From contig CAUEKL010000025.1 of the NCBI GenBank assembly GCA_959018215.1, positions 1-16,984 of the forward strand: DNA of 16,984 bases. Direction: 5' to 3'. Below, in pieces: positions 6,975 to 15,900 of the stretch (position 1 is its first letter; every line of letters begins with the position of its first letter). The position numbers were made by a program, and so were the translations under genes. The notes beneath the pieces are model-generated. The model was not told the DNA's origin, searched no databases, and was given only the letters and a program-made list of their open reading frames with translations. Source of the stretch: an uncultured Gemmiger sp. (GTDB taxonomy: Bacteria; Bacillota; Clostridia; Oscillospirales; Ruminococcaceae).

Positions 6975-8282
6975 TCACTCGGTCTTCCAGAAGGCGCAGG
7001 AGTACGGCGGCAGATCGCTTCCGCCCCCGAAATCATGGGGTTTGCCGGTGATCAGATCCACGGCACAGCCCGCCTCGGCGTTGAAGTCGGCGTGGTAGGG
7101 CTGGCTGTCGGCATTGATGGCCACCAGGACCCGGTCCTCCCCGCTGCGGCGCTCAAAGATCAGCTGCTTGGGCTGTACCAGAATGTTGCGGTAGCTGCCG
7201 TGGCACAACGCCGGGCTTGCAGCGCGGGCACCAGCCAGGGCGGTGATCCAGTCGGTCAGTTCGTTGTGCTCCGGCTTTTCGATGGCCGGGCGCAGGGCGG
7301 GGTCGCCGTCCTTCTTCTCGCCGGTGATGCCCCACTCGCTGCCGTAGTAGACGGCCGGGGTGCCGGGCATGCCGAAAAGCAGGCCGTACAGGGGTTCCAG
7401 CTCCTTCTTGTCGGTGAGGATGCTGGCCACGCGGGTCACATCGTGGTTATCCACAAAGCTGAGAAGCTGGCGGCCAGTATACAGGCACCAGGGCTCGGAG
7501 CCGAACTGACGGTTCAGGCTGTAGGAGATCTCGTGCATGTTGCCGGTGTTGAAGCTGGAATACAGCCCCTTGTAGCACTCGTAGTTGGTGACCGAATGGC
7601 AGGCATGGTCGTTCATCCAGCGGTTATAGTCCCCGTGCAGGGTCTCACCCACCAGCACAAAGTCCTGCTTGAGGGAGGAAGTAAACTGACGCAGCGCCCC
7701 CAGGAAATCCAGGTCCAGGCAGTAAGCCACATCCAGACGCAGGCCGTCGATGTCGTAATCCCGCACCCAGGAGGAGATGGCATCAAACAGATGCTCCCGC
7801 ACGGCGGGATTGTGCAGGTTCAGCTTGACCAGCTCGTTGCAGCCTTCCCAGCTTTCATACCAGAAGCCGTCGTTATAGTTGGTGTTGCCGTCAAAGTGGA
7901 TGTTGAACCAGTCCTTGTAGGGGCTGTCCCAGCGTTTTTCCTGCACATCCCGGAAAGCCCAGAACCCACGGCCCACATGATTGAACACACCGTCAAACAT
8001 GACCTTGAGGCCGGCTTCATGAAAGGCCTGGCAGACACGGCGCAGGTCCTCGTTGGTTCCCAGGCGCACATCCACCTTCTGATAGTCCCGGGTGTCATAG
8101 CCGTGGGCGTCGCTCTCAAACAAGGGATTGAACAGCACACAGGTGGCTCCCAGATCCCGGATATGGTCCACCCAATCCAGCACCCGCAGCAGGCGGTGTT
8201 CGGGCACGCCGTCATTCTGCAGGGGCGCCCCGCACAGTCCCAGCGGGTAAATCTGGTAGACCACAGCATTTTGATACCACAT
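6975..8282 (-). CDS. Cytoplasmic GH13 alpha-amylase-family glycosidase
   Basis: This 435-residue enzyme has no signal peptide and starts straight into the TIM barrel (MWYQNAVVYQIYPLG). The four GH13 conserved regions are readable: DGVFNH (97-102), GLRLDVA with nucleophile D184, VGETLHGDY with acid/base E213, and FVDNHD with stabiliser D281. The pattern in regions I and II resembles neopullulanase/cyclomaltodextrinase-like enzymes that degrade maltodextrins, but the usual N-terminal CBM34 domain is absent. Exact specificity is uncertain. The ATG at 8282 is supported by AAGGAAG seven bases upstream; a much longer upstream frame overlapping the next gene is rejected. It lies 35 bases after a small membrane-protein gene, as part of one operon with that gene and the EamA transporter. 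Confidence 0.92.
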   Translation of the reverse strand: MWYQNAVVYQIYPLGLCGAPLQNDGVPEHRLLRVLDWVDHIRDLGATCVLFNPLFESDAHGYDTRDYQKVDVRLGTNEDLRRVCQAFHEAGLKVMFDGVFNHVGRGFWAFRDVQEKRWDSPYKDWFNIHFDGNTNYNDGFWYESWEGCNELVKLNLHNPAVREHLFDAISSWVRDYDIDGLRLDVAYCLDLDFLGALRQFTSSLKQDFVLVGETLHGDYNRWMNDHACHSVTNYECYKGLYSSFNTGNMHEISYSLNRQFGSEPWCLYTGRQLLSFVDNHDVTRVASILTDKKELEPLYGLLFGMPGTPAVYYGSEWGITGEKKDGDPALRPAIEKPEHNELTDWITALAGARAASPALCHGSYRNILVQPKQLIFERRSGEDRVLVAINADSQPYHADFNAEAGCAVDLITGKPHDFGGGSDLPPYSCAFWKTE

Positions 8283-8317
8283 GGTTGATCTTCCTTTCCT
8301 GAGCTTGTTCGCCAAGC

Positions 8318-8854
8318 TCAAAAGCGTTTTTTCCAGTATCGGCGCAGACGCAAGCGGTAAACCAGGGTCAACGCAGCCACAGCGCGGTCGCACAAAAGAA
8401 ATGCCAGGTTGCACAGGACCACCAGCACCGCGGTCAGGGCGGCGGTGGCAGGCATGGTCTCCAGAATATCGGGCAGGAACACCAGACGCAGCAACGCGTA
8501 CATCAATACTGCCGACAGATTGAACGCCGCCAGTTTGGCGCCCCAGCGGAGCAGTGCCGGGTGCAGCCGGTCCAGCACCGTTTTGAGCACCGGGTAAGGT
8601 CCCAGGACCATGGCGTAGAACAGGGACAGTTCCGGGTCCGGCACAAGGAGAAGCCCCAGCACCGCCGAGGCCGCATACTGGGTCAGGGCGGCGCGGGGGC
8701 CATATTCCACCAGCGACGGGATGAGCAGAAACGATGCCAGCATGGGCGCGGCATAGGTGCCGATGCCCAGCGCATTGCCCGCCAGCAGGATCACGACCGT
8801 GAGCGCAGCCAGCACACCGCACAGGGCTATGCGGCGGCTTTGGGTATTTTTCAT
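8318..8854 (-). CDS. Small integral membrane protein, ECF S-component-like
   Basis: A 178-residue protein with about five hydrophobic segments (roughly 8-29, 32-49, 56-72, 104-124 and 135-158) and basic ends. The N-terminal RRIALCGVLAAL pattern and overall size resemble substrate-binding S components of energy-coupling-factor vitamin transporters. The D-P-E-L-S-L-F-Y ... G-x-Y-P-V-L-K stretch (73-91) resembles an uncharacterised clostridial membrane family. I cannot name the substrate, and no ECF ATPase or T component is nearby. The ATG at 8854 is chosen for AGGAAG seven bases upstream; the longer frame would begin upstream of the promoter. It is the first gene of an operon with the GH13 enzyme and the EamA transporter. 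Confidence 0.72.
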   Translation of the reverse strand: MKNTQSRRIALCGVLAALTVVILLAGNALGIGTYAAPMLASFLLIPSLVEYGPRAALTQYAASAVLGLLLVPDPELSLFYAMVLGPYPVLKTVLDRLHPALLRWGAKLAAFNLSAVLMYALLRLVFLPDILETMPATAALTAVLVVLCNLAFLLCDRAVAALTLVYRLRLRRYWKKRF

Positions 8855-8902
8855 GTGCAAACTTCCTAGAATCCGGGCGTCACACGCCTTTGATTTGTTC
8901 TT

Positions 8903-8931
8903 ATTATACATGGTGTTCAGAGTCTTTGCAA
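8903..8931 (-). promoter_or_regulatory. Near-consensus sigma-A promoter
   Basis: On the minus strand TTGCAA (8926-8931), a 17-base spacer and a perfect TATAAT (8903-8908). It would start transcription about 40 bases before the ECF-like membrane protein gene. A second TTGCAA lies 13 bases farther upstream (8939-8944), overlapping the last bases of the deacetylase gene, so it may be a coincidental repeat. Confidence 0.85.
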
Positions 8932-8945
8932 TTCCCTTTTGCAAC

Positions 8946-9740
8946 TTACTCTTCTTTTGTCATGGTATACATCTGCTCAACTGTACAAAATTCATACCCC
9001 TGTTGAGAAAACCAGTCCAGAATCCGTGGCAGTGCCTTCACCGTTTCCCCGGTGGCGGCCGTATCATGCATCAGCACCACGCACACATCCCGTCCTTCGG
9101 CCCCCTTTTGGATATTTTGCAGGATGGCAGCGGCGTCCGGATGGGAGGAAGTGGCGTCCTCGGCGCAGACATTCCAGTCGATCCAGTGGTATCCTTTTTC
9201 CTCCGCCTGGGCAACCAGCTCTTTCATGATGCCGCTGCCGCCGTAGCGATGGCTGATGGTGTTGGTACTGCCGCCGGGAAAGCGCAGCCAATGGATCTGG
9301 TCCACATCCACCCAGGAAGACAGGGTCTGGCGCAGCTGCTTGATATCCAGCCAGAAAGCGGTGGAGCTTTTGTAGATGTCTGCATACCGATGGCTGGCGC
9401 TGTGCAGGGCGATCTGGTGTCCGCCGGTCTGAATCAGGGGCAGCTGGTTGAAGTAGGGTTCATTGATGGGCTGGGCCGTCACAAAAAAGGTGGCGTGCGC
9501 CTGATACCGGGCCAGGATCTCCAGAAGGGCGGCGGTGTTTTCCGAAGGGCCGTCGTCAAAAGTCAGGCAGGCGTAACGCCCCTCCAGCACAGCGGCCGCC
9601 TGCACCGCCAGGCGGTCATCGGGAATGGCGGTTTCTGCCCCGGAAGATTGCTTCCATCGGCCGGACAAAAAATAAATCACAAGGCACAGCACCAGCAGCG
9701 CCGCCAGGCAGCGGCGGACGGTTTTACCGGAAACCTTCAT
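8946..9740 (-). CDS. Membrane-anchored CE4 polysaccharide deacetylase
   Basis: A 264-residue protein with an N-terminal membrane segment (about 8-26) that should anchor an extracytoplasmic NodB-type domain. All CE4 motifs are visible: TFDDGPS with the D62-D63 pair, the metal-binding H113-x3-H117, RFPGGS (153-158), DWN (188-190) and the catalytic VLMHD histidine H225. It should remove N-acetyl (or O-acetyl) groups from peptidoglycan or another cell-surface glycan; PdaA/PdaB-like sporulation roles are also possible in this class. The ATG at 9740 has AAGGAGG about ten bases upstream and a second AAGGAG very close; longer frames lack a site. It lies between two operons, after a terminator, and I found no clear promoter of its own. 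Confidence 0.9.
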   Translation of the reverse strand: MKVSGKTVRRCLAALLVLCLVIYFLSGRWKQSSGAETAIPDDRLAVQAAAVLEGRYACLTFDDGPSENTAALLEILARYQAHATFFVTAQPINEPYFNQLPLIQTGGHQIALHSASHRYADIYKSSTAFWLDIKQLRQTLSSWVDVDQIHWLRFPGGSTNTISHRYGGSGIMKELVAQAEEKGYHWIDWNVCAEDATSSHPDAAAILQNIQKGAEGRDVCVVLMHDTAATGETVKALPRILDWFSQQGYEFCTVEQMYTMTKEE

Positions 9741-9804
9741 GGCTCCTTTTCCTCCTTCGGTGTGGTTCTGCCCCATGTGTATGCCGCCGGGTGCTTTTGC
9801 ATAC

Positions 9805-9836
9805 AAAAACGCCCCTGCCGAAATAAGGCAGAGGCG
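9805..9836 (-). terminator. Intrinsic terminator of the GH3-GH3-GtrA operon
   Basis: On the minus strand a 10-bp stem with one G-U pair (9827-9836 with 9810-9819, loop of seven) is followed directly by TTTTTG. It lies about 70 bases after the gtrA-like gene stop codon. Confidence 0.85.
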
Positions 9837-9842
9837 CACAGT

Positions 9843-9866
9843 GCGGCGGGAACGCAGAGCCGCCGC
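9843..9866. repeat. GC-rich inverted repeat in the 3' region after GtrA
   Basis: GCGGCGG (9843-9849) and CCGCCGC (9860-9866) can form a 7-bp hairpin. No T-tract follows it on the minus strand, so it is not a terminator alone; it may stabilise the transcript 3' end ahead of the real terminator. Confidence 0.35.
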
Positions 9867-9907
9867 AAAAAGGCTCCTTTTGTTCCGTTTGCCGGTCAGA
9901 AAATGGT

Positions 9908-10474
9908 TCAGGCTTTGGCAGGCTCCGCCTTGCCGTCCGCCGACGGGAAGATGATCTTGTTTACAAAGAAGAAGACCACCATGGAGATACCGCCGTTAAG
10001 CACGGTAGTGCCGATGTTGTAGATAAAATCGGGCACCAGCAGGCCGGCCACCGCAACCCAGATACAGTTGATGGAGTTTACGATGCAGGTAATGATGCAG
10101 AAGGCCACAAGATACCAGGCGATCTGCGGGCCCAGCTTGCCCTTGGAGCGGAAGACGAAGTTGCGCTGAATGGGGAAGTTGATGCACTCGCCGACGACCA
10201 TGGCAACCATGTAGGCACAGAAGTAGGCAAGTCCGCCGTGGGCCTGGTCATACCCCAGGATATTCCAGTCAAAGGTTTCCCCGAACAGGGTCAGCGGAAT
10301 GCCGGGCCAGCCGAAACTGGCATCGCCCAGACCCGCAAAAGCCGCGGGCAGGAACTGAAGCATCAGGTACTTGAAAACGGTGATCAGGTTGCTGACGATA
10401 ACAAACAGCCCGCCTTCCCGTACCCATTTGGCGGCCGCCGGATGTCTGGCCGCAAAACGATTCCACACTTCCAT
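9908..10474 (-). CDS. GtrA-family membrane protein
   Basis: A 188-residue protein with four predicted membrane helices (about 22-43, 80-98, 117-142 and 155-174) and the family motif N-F-P-I-Q-R-N-F-V-F (99-108) after helix 2. GtrA-like proteins are thought to move polyprenyl-phosphate-linked sugars across the membrane for glycosylation of surface polymers. It is longer than the usual 120-140 residues because of a roughly 35-residue insert between helices 1 and 2. Its ATG shares a base with the TGA stop of the upstream GH3 gene (TGATG), with AGGAGG at 10482-10487 inside that gene, so the two are translationally coupled. The neighbouring glycosidases suggest a joint role in a glycan pathway, but this is inference. 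Confidence 0.88.
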   Translation of the reverse strand: MEVWNRFAARHPAAAKWVREGGLFVIVSNLITVFKYLMLQFLPAAFAGLGDASFGWPGIPLTLFGETFDWNILGYDQAHGGLAYFCAYMVAMVVGECINFPIQRNFVFRSKGKLGPQIAWYLVAFCIITCIVNSINCIWVAVAGLLVPDFIYNIGTTVLNGGISMVVFFFVNKIIFPSADGKAEPAKA

Positions 10475-12903
10475 CAGTTGTCCTCCTTTTTCCGGGCCAG
10501 GCGTTTGCGCATACTGCTGTTCCGGATGTTGTTTCTGACCAGCTCAAACAGCAAGCGCAGAATGCCGATGATCCAGAAGCCTTTCAGCTCCATGACCAGG
10601 CCGTCCACCATACCCATGCTGACCATACCGCCGGTCATCTTGGCAATGGCGCGCAGCGGCATGTTGTAGTTGAACAGCAGGTTCAGATCGGGGGTGCCTG
10701 TTTCCAGGCTCTTGATCAGCAGATGTTTGTGAATCACATGCACCAGCCAGCCCAGAGGGCTGCGGCCATGGCCGATCTCACCCAGGGTCATATTACGGTC
10801 GATGGACACCTTGGGCTGCGGGATGGGATGTCCCAGCAAGGCAGTGAATTCATTGTCCGGTACATCCTGCACCTGCCCGCTCACATAGTGGGGCAGAGCC
10901 TGCCCGGCGTAGGGGTCCGCATCGCCGGTGGATTCCACCGTGACGGCAGTTTCCAGGCGAATGTCCTCGCTGGAAGCCCCCACACGAACGGTATAACGGC
11001 CGCCTTCCACCGCCCAGTGGCCGGCGGGTTCGTTCCAGTAACGGAACGCCTTGTCGTCCAGAGGGATGGAAACCGTCTTGCTCTCCCCTGCTTCCAGATG
11101 GACGCGGGCAAAGCCTTTCAGCTCCTGCATCGGGCGGAAAATCCGGGCATCGGGTTTGGAAATGTAAACCTGCACCACCTCATCGCCCGCCATGGCACCG
11201 GTGTTCTTCACCGTTACGCTGACGCCTTCCGGCGCAGCCTGGAGGTCGCTGTACTGGAAAGTCGTATAGCTCAAGCCGTAACCGAAAGGATAGGCAACCG
11301 GCACGCCCGCCGTCTGATAGTAGCGGTACCCCACATACAGGCCCTCGCGGTACTCAACGTTGCGGCCGTCCTTGCCGAAGTTGCCGTAACTGGGGTTGTC
11401 CTCGCAATGCATGGGCCAGGTCTCGGCCAGGCGGCCGGCAGGGCTGACCTTGCCGGTCAGCACATCCAGCACGGCACCGGCCCCCGCCTGTCCGCTCAGC
11501 CCTGCCCAGACCAACCCCTGGCAATGACTTGCCCAGCCGGTCTCCACAGCGCTGCCGCAGCTGAGTACCACCACAACCCGCGGATTGGCGCGGTGAACAG
11601 CCAAAAGCAGATCGATCTGGTTCTGGGCCAGCTTCATGTCGCTGCGGTCCAGTCCCTCGCTTTCCTTGACCTCATCCAGGCCCAGGAAGAGCAGTACCAC
11701 GTCCGCCTTTGCGGCCAGGGCCACCGCCTCGGTCTGCAAATCAGGGTTGGCCTTGCCTCCGCGTTCAAATCCTTTGGCAAAGCCGGCATTCTTCAGGCCG
11801 CTGGCCTCGAACACCTGCCGGAAGCTGTCCACCCTGGGGGCATTGACCAGGCTGGACCCCGCCCCTTGATACCGGGGCTTGTCCGCAAAGTCACCGATGA
11901 CGGCGATGTTTGCCTGAGGGTCCAGCGGCAGCAGACCGCCCTTGTTTTTCAGCAGAACAATGCTCTCGGCGGCGGCCTTGCGGGCCAGGGCGTGATGAGC
12001 GTCCCAGTCAATGGTCTTGGGGGCCTTTTCCAGCGCGGCGGTGGTGGAATACACCAGTTCCAGAAGTTCCTCCAGCCGGGCGTTCACATCCACCTCACTG
12101 ATTTTGCCGTTCTCCACCGCTTTGACCAGTTCGCGCACCGAATCCAGGCCCGGGTCGGGCATTTCCAGCGTCGAGCCGTTCTTCACACCCAGGGCATGGT
12201 CATTGGAACCGCCCCAGTCGGTGACGACAGCACCGTCAAAGCCCCAGGTATCCCGCAGGATTTCCTTCAGCAGATGGGCATTTTCATTGGCGTAGGTACC
12301 GTTGACCAGGTTGTAACTGGTCATGATGGTTTTGGGATGGCCCTCGGTGACGGCAATCTCAAAGTTGGTCAGGTACAGCTCCCGAAGGGTACGCTCATCC
12401 ACCACCGAGTCGGTGGCCATACGGCGCAGCTCCTGGTTGTTGGCGGCAAAGTGTTTGGGGCAGGCGGAGACACCGTTTGCCTGAATGCCGCGGATGTAGG
12501 AGGCAGCCATCTTGCCGGAGAGATAGGGATCTTCCGAGAAATACTCAAAGTTGCGTCCGCACCGCGGGCTGCGCTTGGTGTTCAGGCCCGGGCCCAGCAC
12601 CACCGCCACATCCTGTGCGGCGGCCTCGGCGCCCAGGGCACGACCGATCTCCTCCCCCAAAGCAGGGTCCCAACTGCTGGCCACGGCACTGGCCGTGGGA
12701 AAACAGGTGGCCGGCTCACTGGGGTTCTGCCCCAGATGGTCCGCCGGGCCGGCCTGCTTGCGCAGACCGTGGGGGCCGTCCGACAGCCAGATCTCCGGAA
12801 TGCCGTACTGCGGCAGTGCACGGGACTTGAAGGTGGCCGCGCCGGAGAGCAGGGCGCATTTCTGTTCCAGCGTAAGCTGCTGAATGATTTCTGCGTATTT
12901 CAC
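10474..12903 (-). CDS. Cytoplasmic GH3 beta-glucosidase-type enzyme, normal domain order
   Basis: An 809-residue glycoside hydrolase family 3 protein without signal peptide. Order: TIM-barrel domain (about 1-290) with KH motif K150-H151 and nucleophile D229 (VVTDWGG), alpha/beta sandwich (about 305-500) with acid/base candidates E414/E416 in KESEGLDR, and a fibronectin-III-like domain (about 560-650). A further tail of about 140 residues (670-809) is mostly amphipathic and ends in a basic RKRLARKKEDN. The start is a GTG at 12903, with AGGAGAG at 12914-12920, ten bases upstream. No ATG fits; a frame reaching 13107 overlaps the previous gene and shows no homology. It follows the anchored GH3 gene by 31 bases and overlaps the GtrA gene. 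Likely substrates are beta-glucosides or related oligosaccharides; specificity is not readable. Confidence 0.92.
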   Translation of the reverse strand: MKYAEIIQQLTLEQKCALLSGAATFKSRALPQYGIPEIWLSDGPHGLRKQAGPADHLGQNPSEPATCFPTASAVASSWDPALGEEIGRALGAEAAAQDVAVVLGPGLNTKRSPRCGRNFEYFSEDPYLSGKMAASYIRGIQANGVSACPKHFAANNQELRRMATDSVVDERTLRELYLTNFEIAVTEGHPKTIMTSYNLVNGTYANENAHLLKEILRDTWGFDGAVVTDWGGSNDHALGVKNGSTLEMPDPGLDSVRELVKAVENGKISEVDVNARLEELLELVYSTTAALEKAPKTIDWDAHHALARKAAAESIVLLKNKGGLLPLDPQANIAVIGDFADKPRYQGAGSSLVNAPRVDSFRQVFEASGLKNAGFAKGFERGGKANPDLQTEAVALAAKADVVLLFLGLDEVKESEGLDRSDMKLAQNQIDLLLAVHRANPRVVVVLSCGSAVETGWASHCQGLVWAGLSGQAGAGAVLDVLTGKVSPAGRLAETWPMHCEDNPSYGNFGKDGRNVEYREGLYVGYRYYQTAGVPVAYPFGYGLSYTTFQYSDLQAAPEGVSVTVKNTGAMAGDEVVQVYISKPDARIFRPMQELKGFARVHLEAGESKTVSIPLDDKAFRYWNEPAGHWAVEGGRYTVRVGASSEDIRLETAVTVESTGDADPYAGQALPHYVSGQVQDVPDNEFTALLGHPIPQPKVSIDRNMTLGEIGHGRSPLGWLVHVIHKHLLIKSLETGTPDLNLLFNYNMPLRAIAKMTGGMVSMGMVDGLVMELKGFWIIGILRLLFELVRNNIRNSSMRKRLARKKEDN

Positions 12904-12934
12904 GTCAATTGCACTCTCCTGTCTCGAATCAAAA

Positions 12935-15900
12935 TCAATCTTTCTTGTTGTTCTCAGCATTCTTGGCAGCCTTGCGCAGTTTGTTGTCCAGAATAACGGC
13001 GCGCAGGGCCAGGGCGAACAGCACGACCGCCACCACGTCAATGGCAACCACCAGCATACGCCAGTTGGCCATGGGCGCCTTGAACAGCGGACGCAGAACG
13101 CTTTCATCGCCGATCTGCTGGCTGTAATCCCGGTTCATCACCCGGACATGCAGGTACATATACAGGGTATCCTTGGCAGCACGGCGCAGAGCCTGCATAT
13201 AGCTGTTGGACTGGGTCTCGCAGGCAAGTTCACCGCCGCCGAAACCGGCCATCCACAGGTCGCCGCCGGCACGCAGGGCCGCGTCACCGCTCATATACTG
13301 GTGGTGGTCCGCATAGTCGGTGATGACGGCGCCGTGGAAGTTCCATTCGTCGCGCAGCACACCGGTCAGCAGAGCTTCGCTGCCGCCGGACCACACGCCG
13401 CCGATACGGTTGTAGGAGCTCATCATGCCCTGGGCGTCATAGTCTTCGATCATGATGCGGAAGGGTTCCAGATAGATTTCACGCAGAGCCTGCTCGGTCA
13501 TCCAGGTGTACACGGAGTCACGGTAGATGCCGGATTCACCGTCGTTGCAGACCAGATGCTTGACGTAGCAGTAGACACCCATATCCTGAATGCCCTTCAC
13601 AGCGTTGCCGCTCATTTCACCGGAGAGGTAGCTGTCTTCGGAATAGTATTCGTAGTTGCGTCCGTCGAAGGGGCTGCGGTGCATATTGGCAGCAGGCGCA
13701 TACAGGCCGCTGTAGCCGTTCTGCAGAGCCATCTTGCCGTGGGCATGGCCCATTTCCAGTGCCAGAGAGGTGTTCCAGCTCTGAGAAACCGTAGAAGCGC
13801 TGGGGAAGCCGATGGTCTTGCCGCTGGGACGACCCCAGCTGCCAACCTGGGCAGGGCCGTCGGTATCAATACCCTGCATCTTGTTGATGCTGTCCATGGC
13901 CACGGTATTGCCGTAGGCGTTGATGTACATGTTTTCCATCTCGTCAACGGTCAGCTGATCCAGCAGGGCATCCCACTGGGGATCATCATAGTTGGCGCCC
14001 AGCTGGTAGCCCAGGTCGGTGGTCTGCCCGTTGTCATCCTCAATCTTCAGGCCGTTGTTGGCGCCGGTGGTGACGGCTTCATCGCTGTCATCGATCCAGG
14101 CGTCGGCCATATCGGAAGTATACAGGTTGGTGGCCTTCAGATTGTCGGCCATGGGGCGGCTGTCCACATTCTGGGTGGGGAAGGTTCCCGCGAAGTCTGC
14201 ACGGGTCAGATAAACGATGTTCTGGTCAGAATCGGTGCCGTCGAGGCTGATGCCGTCGATGGCGTCGGAACCGGTGAACTTGTTGTTGACTTCCAGGCCG
14301 GTCTTGCTGTCAGTGGGATACTGGGCATTGGCGGCCAGGTTCAGGGTGATGGTGGCGGCGGCGTCATCGTCCACGGTGTGGGCGTCATGGCGCAGAGTGA
14401 TCACATAATCGCCGGCATCCAGCTCATAGCCGGTAAAACCGTTCTTGTTGGCGTCGTTGTAGTCGTAGGAAGCCATATCTTCCACGGCCAGGCTCAGGGT
14501 CACATCCTGGCTCTCGCCGGGCTGCAGCAGGTCGGTCTTGGCAAAAGCGCCCAGTTCCACGGCAGACTTTTCGATGCCGCCGGGGGTGTAGGGAGCGGTG
14601 TAGTACAGCTCCACCACGTCCTTGCCGGCCACGCTGCCGGTGTTGGTAACGGTAACGGTGACATCCACGGTGCCATCCTTGTTCAGGGCAGTGCCGTTGG
14701 CAGGGCCGGAGACCTTCCAGTCAAAGCTGGTGTAGCTCAGGCCGTAACCGAAGGGATACTGCACAACGCCCTCGTAGCCGGCGCCATGCTCGTTGTTCAC
14801 ATCCGCCCAGAAGTTTTCCGCATCGGCGGTCTCATACCACTTGTAACCGATGTAGATGCCTTCGGCGTAGTCCACATAGGAAACCTGGTCATACGCAAAA
14901 GCAGGGTTGCCCACGTTGCCGGTGGTGGTGCCGTCGGCGGGATACACGCCCTCCGCATTGGAGTAAGCACCCACGCCGTTGGCGCCCGCATTGGCGTAGC
15001 TGGCAGCGGTGGAGAAGTCATAAGCCCAGGTATCGGCGGTGCGGCCGGCGGGCTCGGTTTCGCCCCACAGCACCGCAGGCAGAACGGAGGCGCCGTCAGA
15101 GCCGGTCAGGCCAACAGCCAGGCAGGCATCCACACCGGGGATGGTTTCCACTTCACCCACAGCCATGACGTTGCCGGTGTTCAGCACAACGACGACGTTT
15201 TCATAGTTGGCAGCCACATACTGCAGCAGGCTGACTTCTTCGGTGGACAGATCCAGGTAGGTGCGGCTGTCGTCTTCCACGATATCACCGCCCTTGGTGG
15301 TGCGCTTGTACTGGACCTGGGTGCAGTCGTTGCTTTCGCCGGACAGACGGCCGAACACCACAATGGCGGTGTTGGAGAAGGCTTTGGCGTTGTCCAGCAG
15401 GGTCTGGGAGTAGTAGTTCGTATCGTCGATGCTGGGTTCATACAGGCGGCAGGACTGCTCCGGCCAGCTGGACAGCGTACCGGTGTATTCACGGCCGTCC
15501 TGGAAGTTCTTGTACATGTCGGTCAGTTCGGTGTTGTACTCGATGCCGTAGTTGGTCAGAGCGGACAGGAAATCCACATCCACCGAGGTAACCTGGCCGG
15601 AGCCGCTGCCGCCGGCCAGCCAGGCAGTGGAAGCCCAGCCGAACACGTTGACTTTCTTTACATCCGCAGAGAGAGGCAGGGTGTTGTCCTTGTTCTGCAG
15701 CAGAACGGTGGACTCGGCCTCCACCTGAGAGGCCAGCGTGCTGGCTTCCTGCAGGTTGATTTCTTTCTGTTCGTCACTGATCTGGACAACAGGGGTAGCG
15801 GCAAAGGCATCCACACTGTCCGCCAGCACGGACAGAACCGCGCTGCCAACCGCAGCAACAGCCAGCAGAAGGGACGCCAGCACCAGCAGCACCCGATTGC

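Noticed and set aside
8926..8944. Two TTGCAA hexamers 13 bases apart as a regulatory repeat
   Set aside because: One is the -35 element and the other overlaps the end of the deacetylase gene; TTGCAA is short and self-complementary, so chance is likely.
10723..12996. A 757-codon plus-strand open frame opposite the cytoplasmic GH3 gene
   Set aside because: Shadow of the GH3 gene with no recognisable domain and no convincing ribosome site.
12904..13107. N-terminal extension of the cytoplasmic GH3 protein into the previous gene
   Set aside because: The extra 68 residues are Cys/Trp/Arg rich out-of-frame translation of the upstream gene; GTG at 12903 with AGGAGAG fits the family start.
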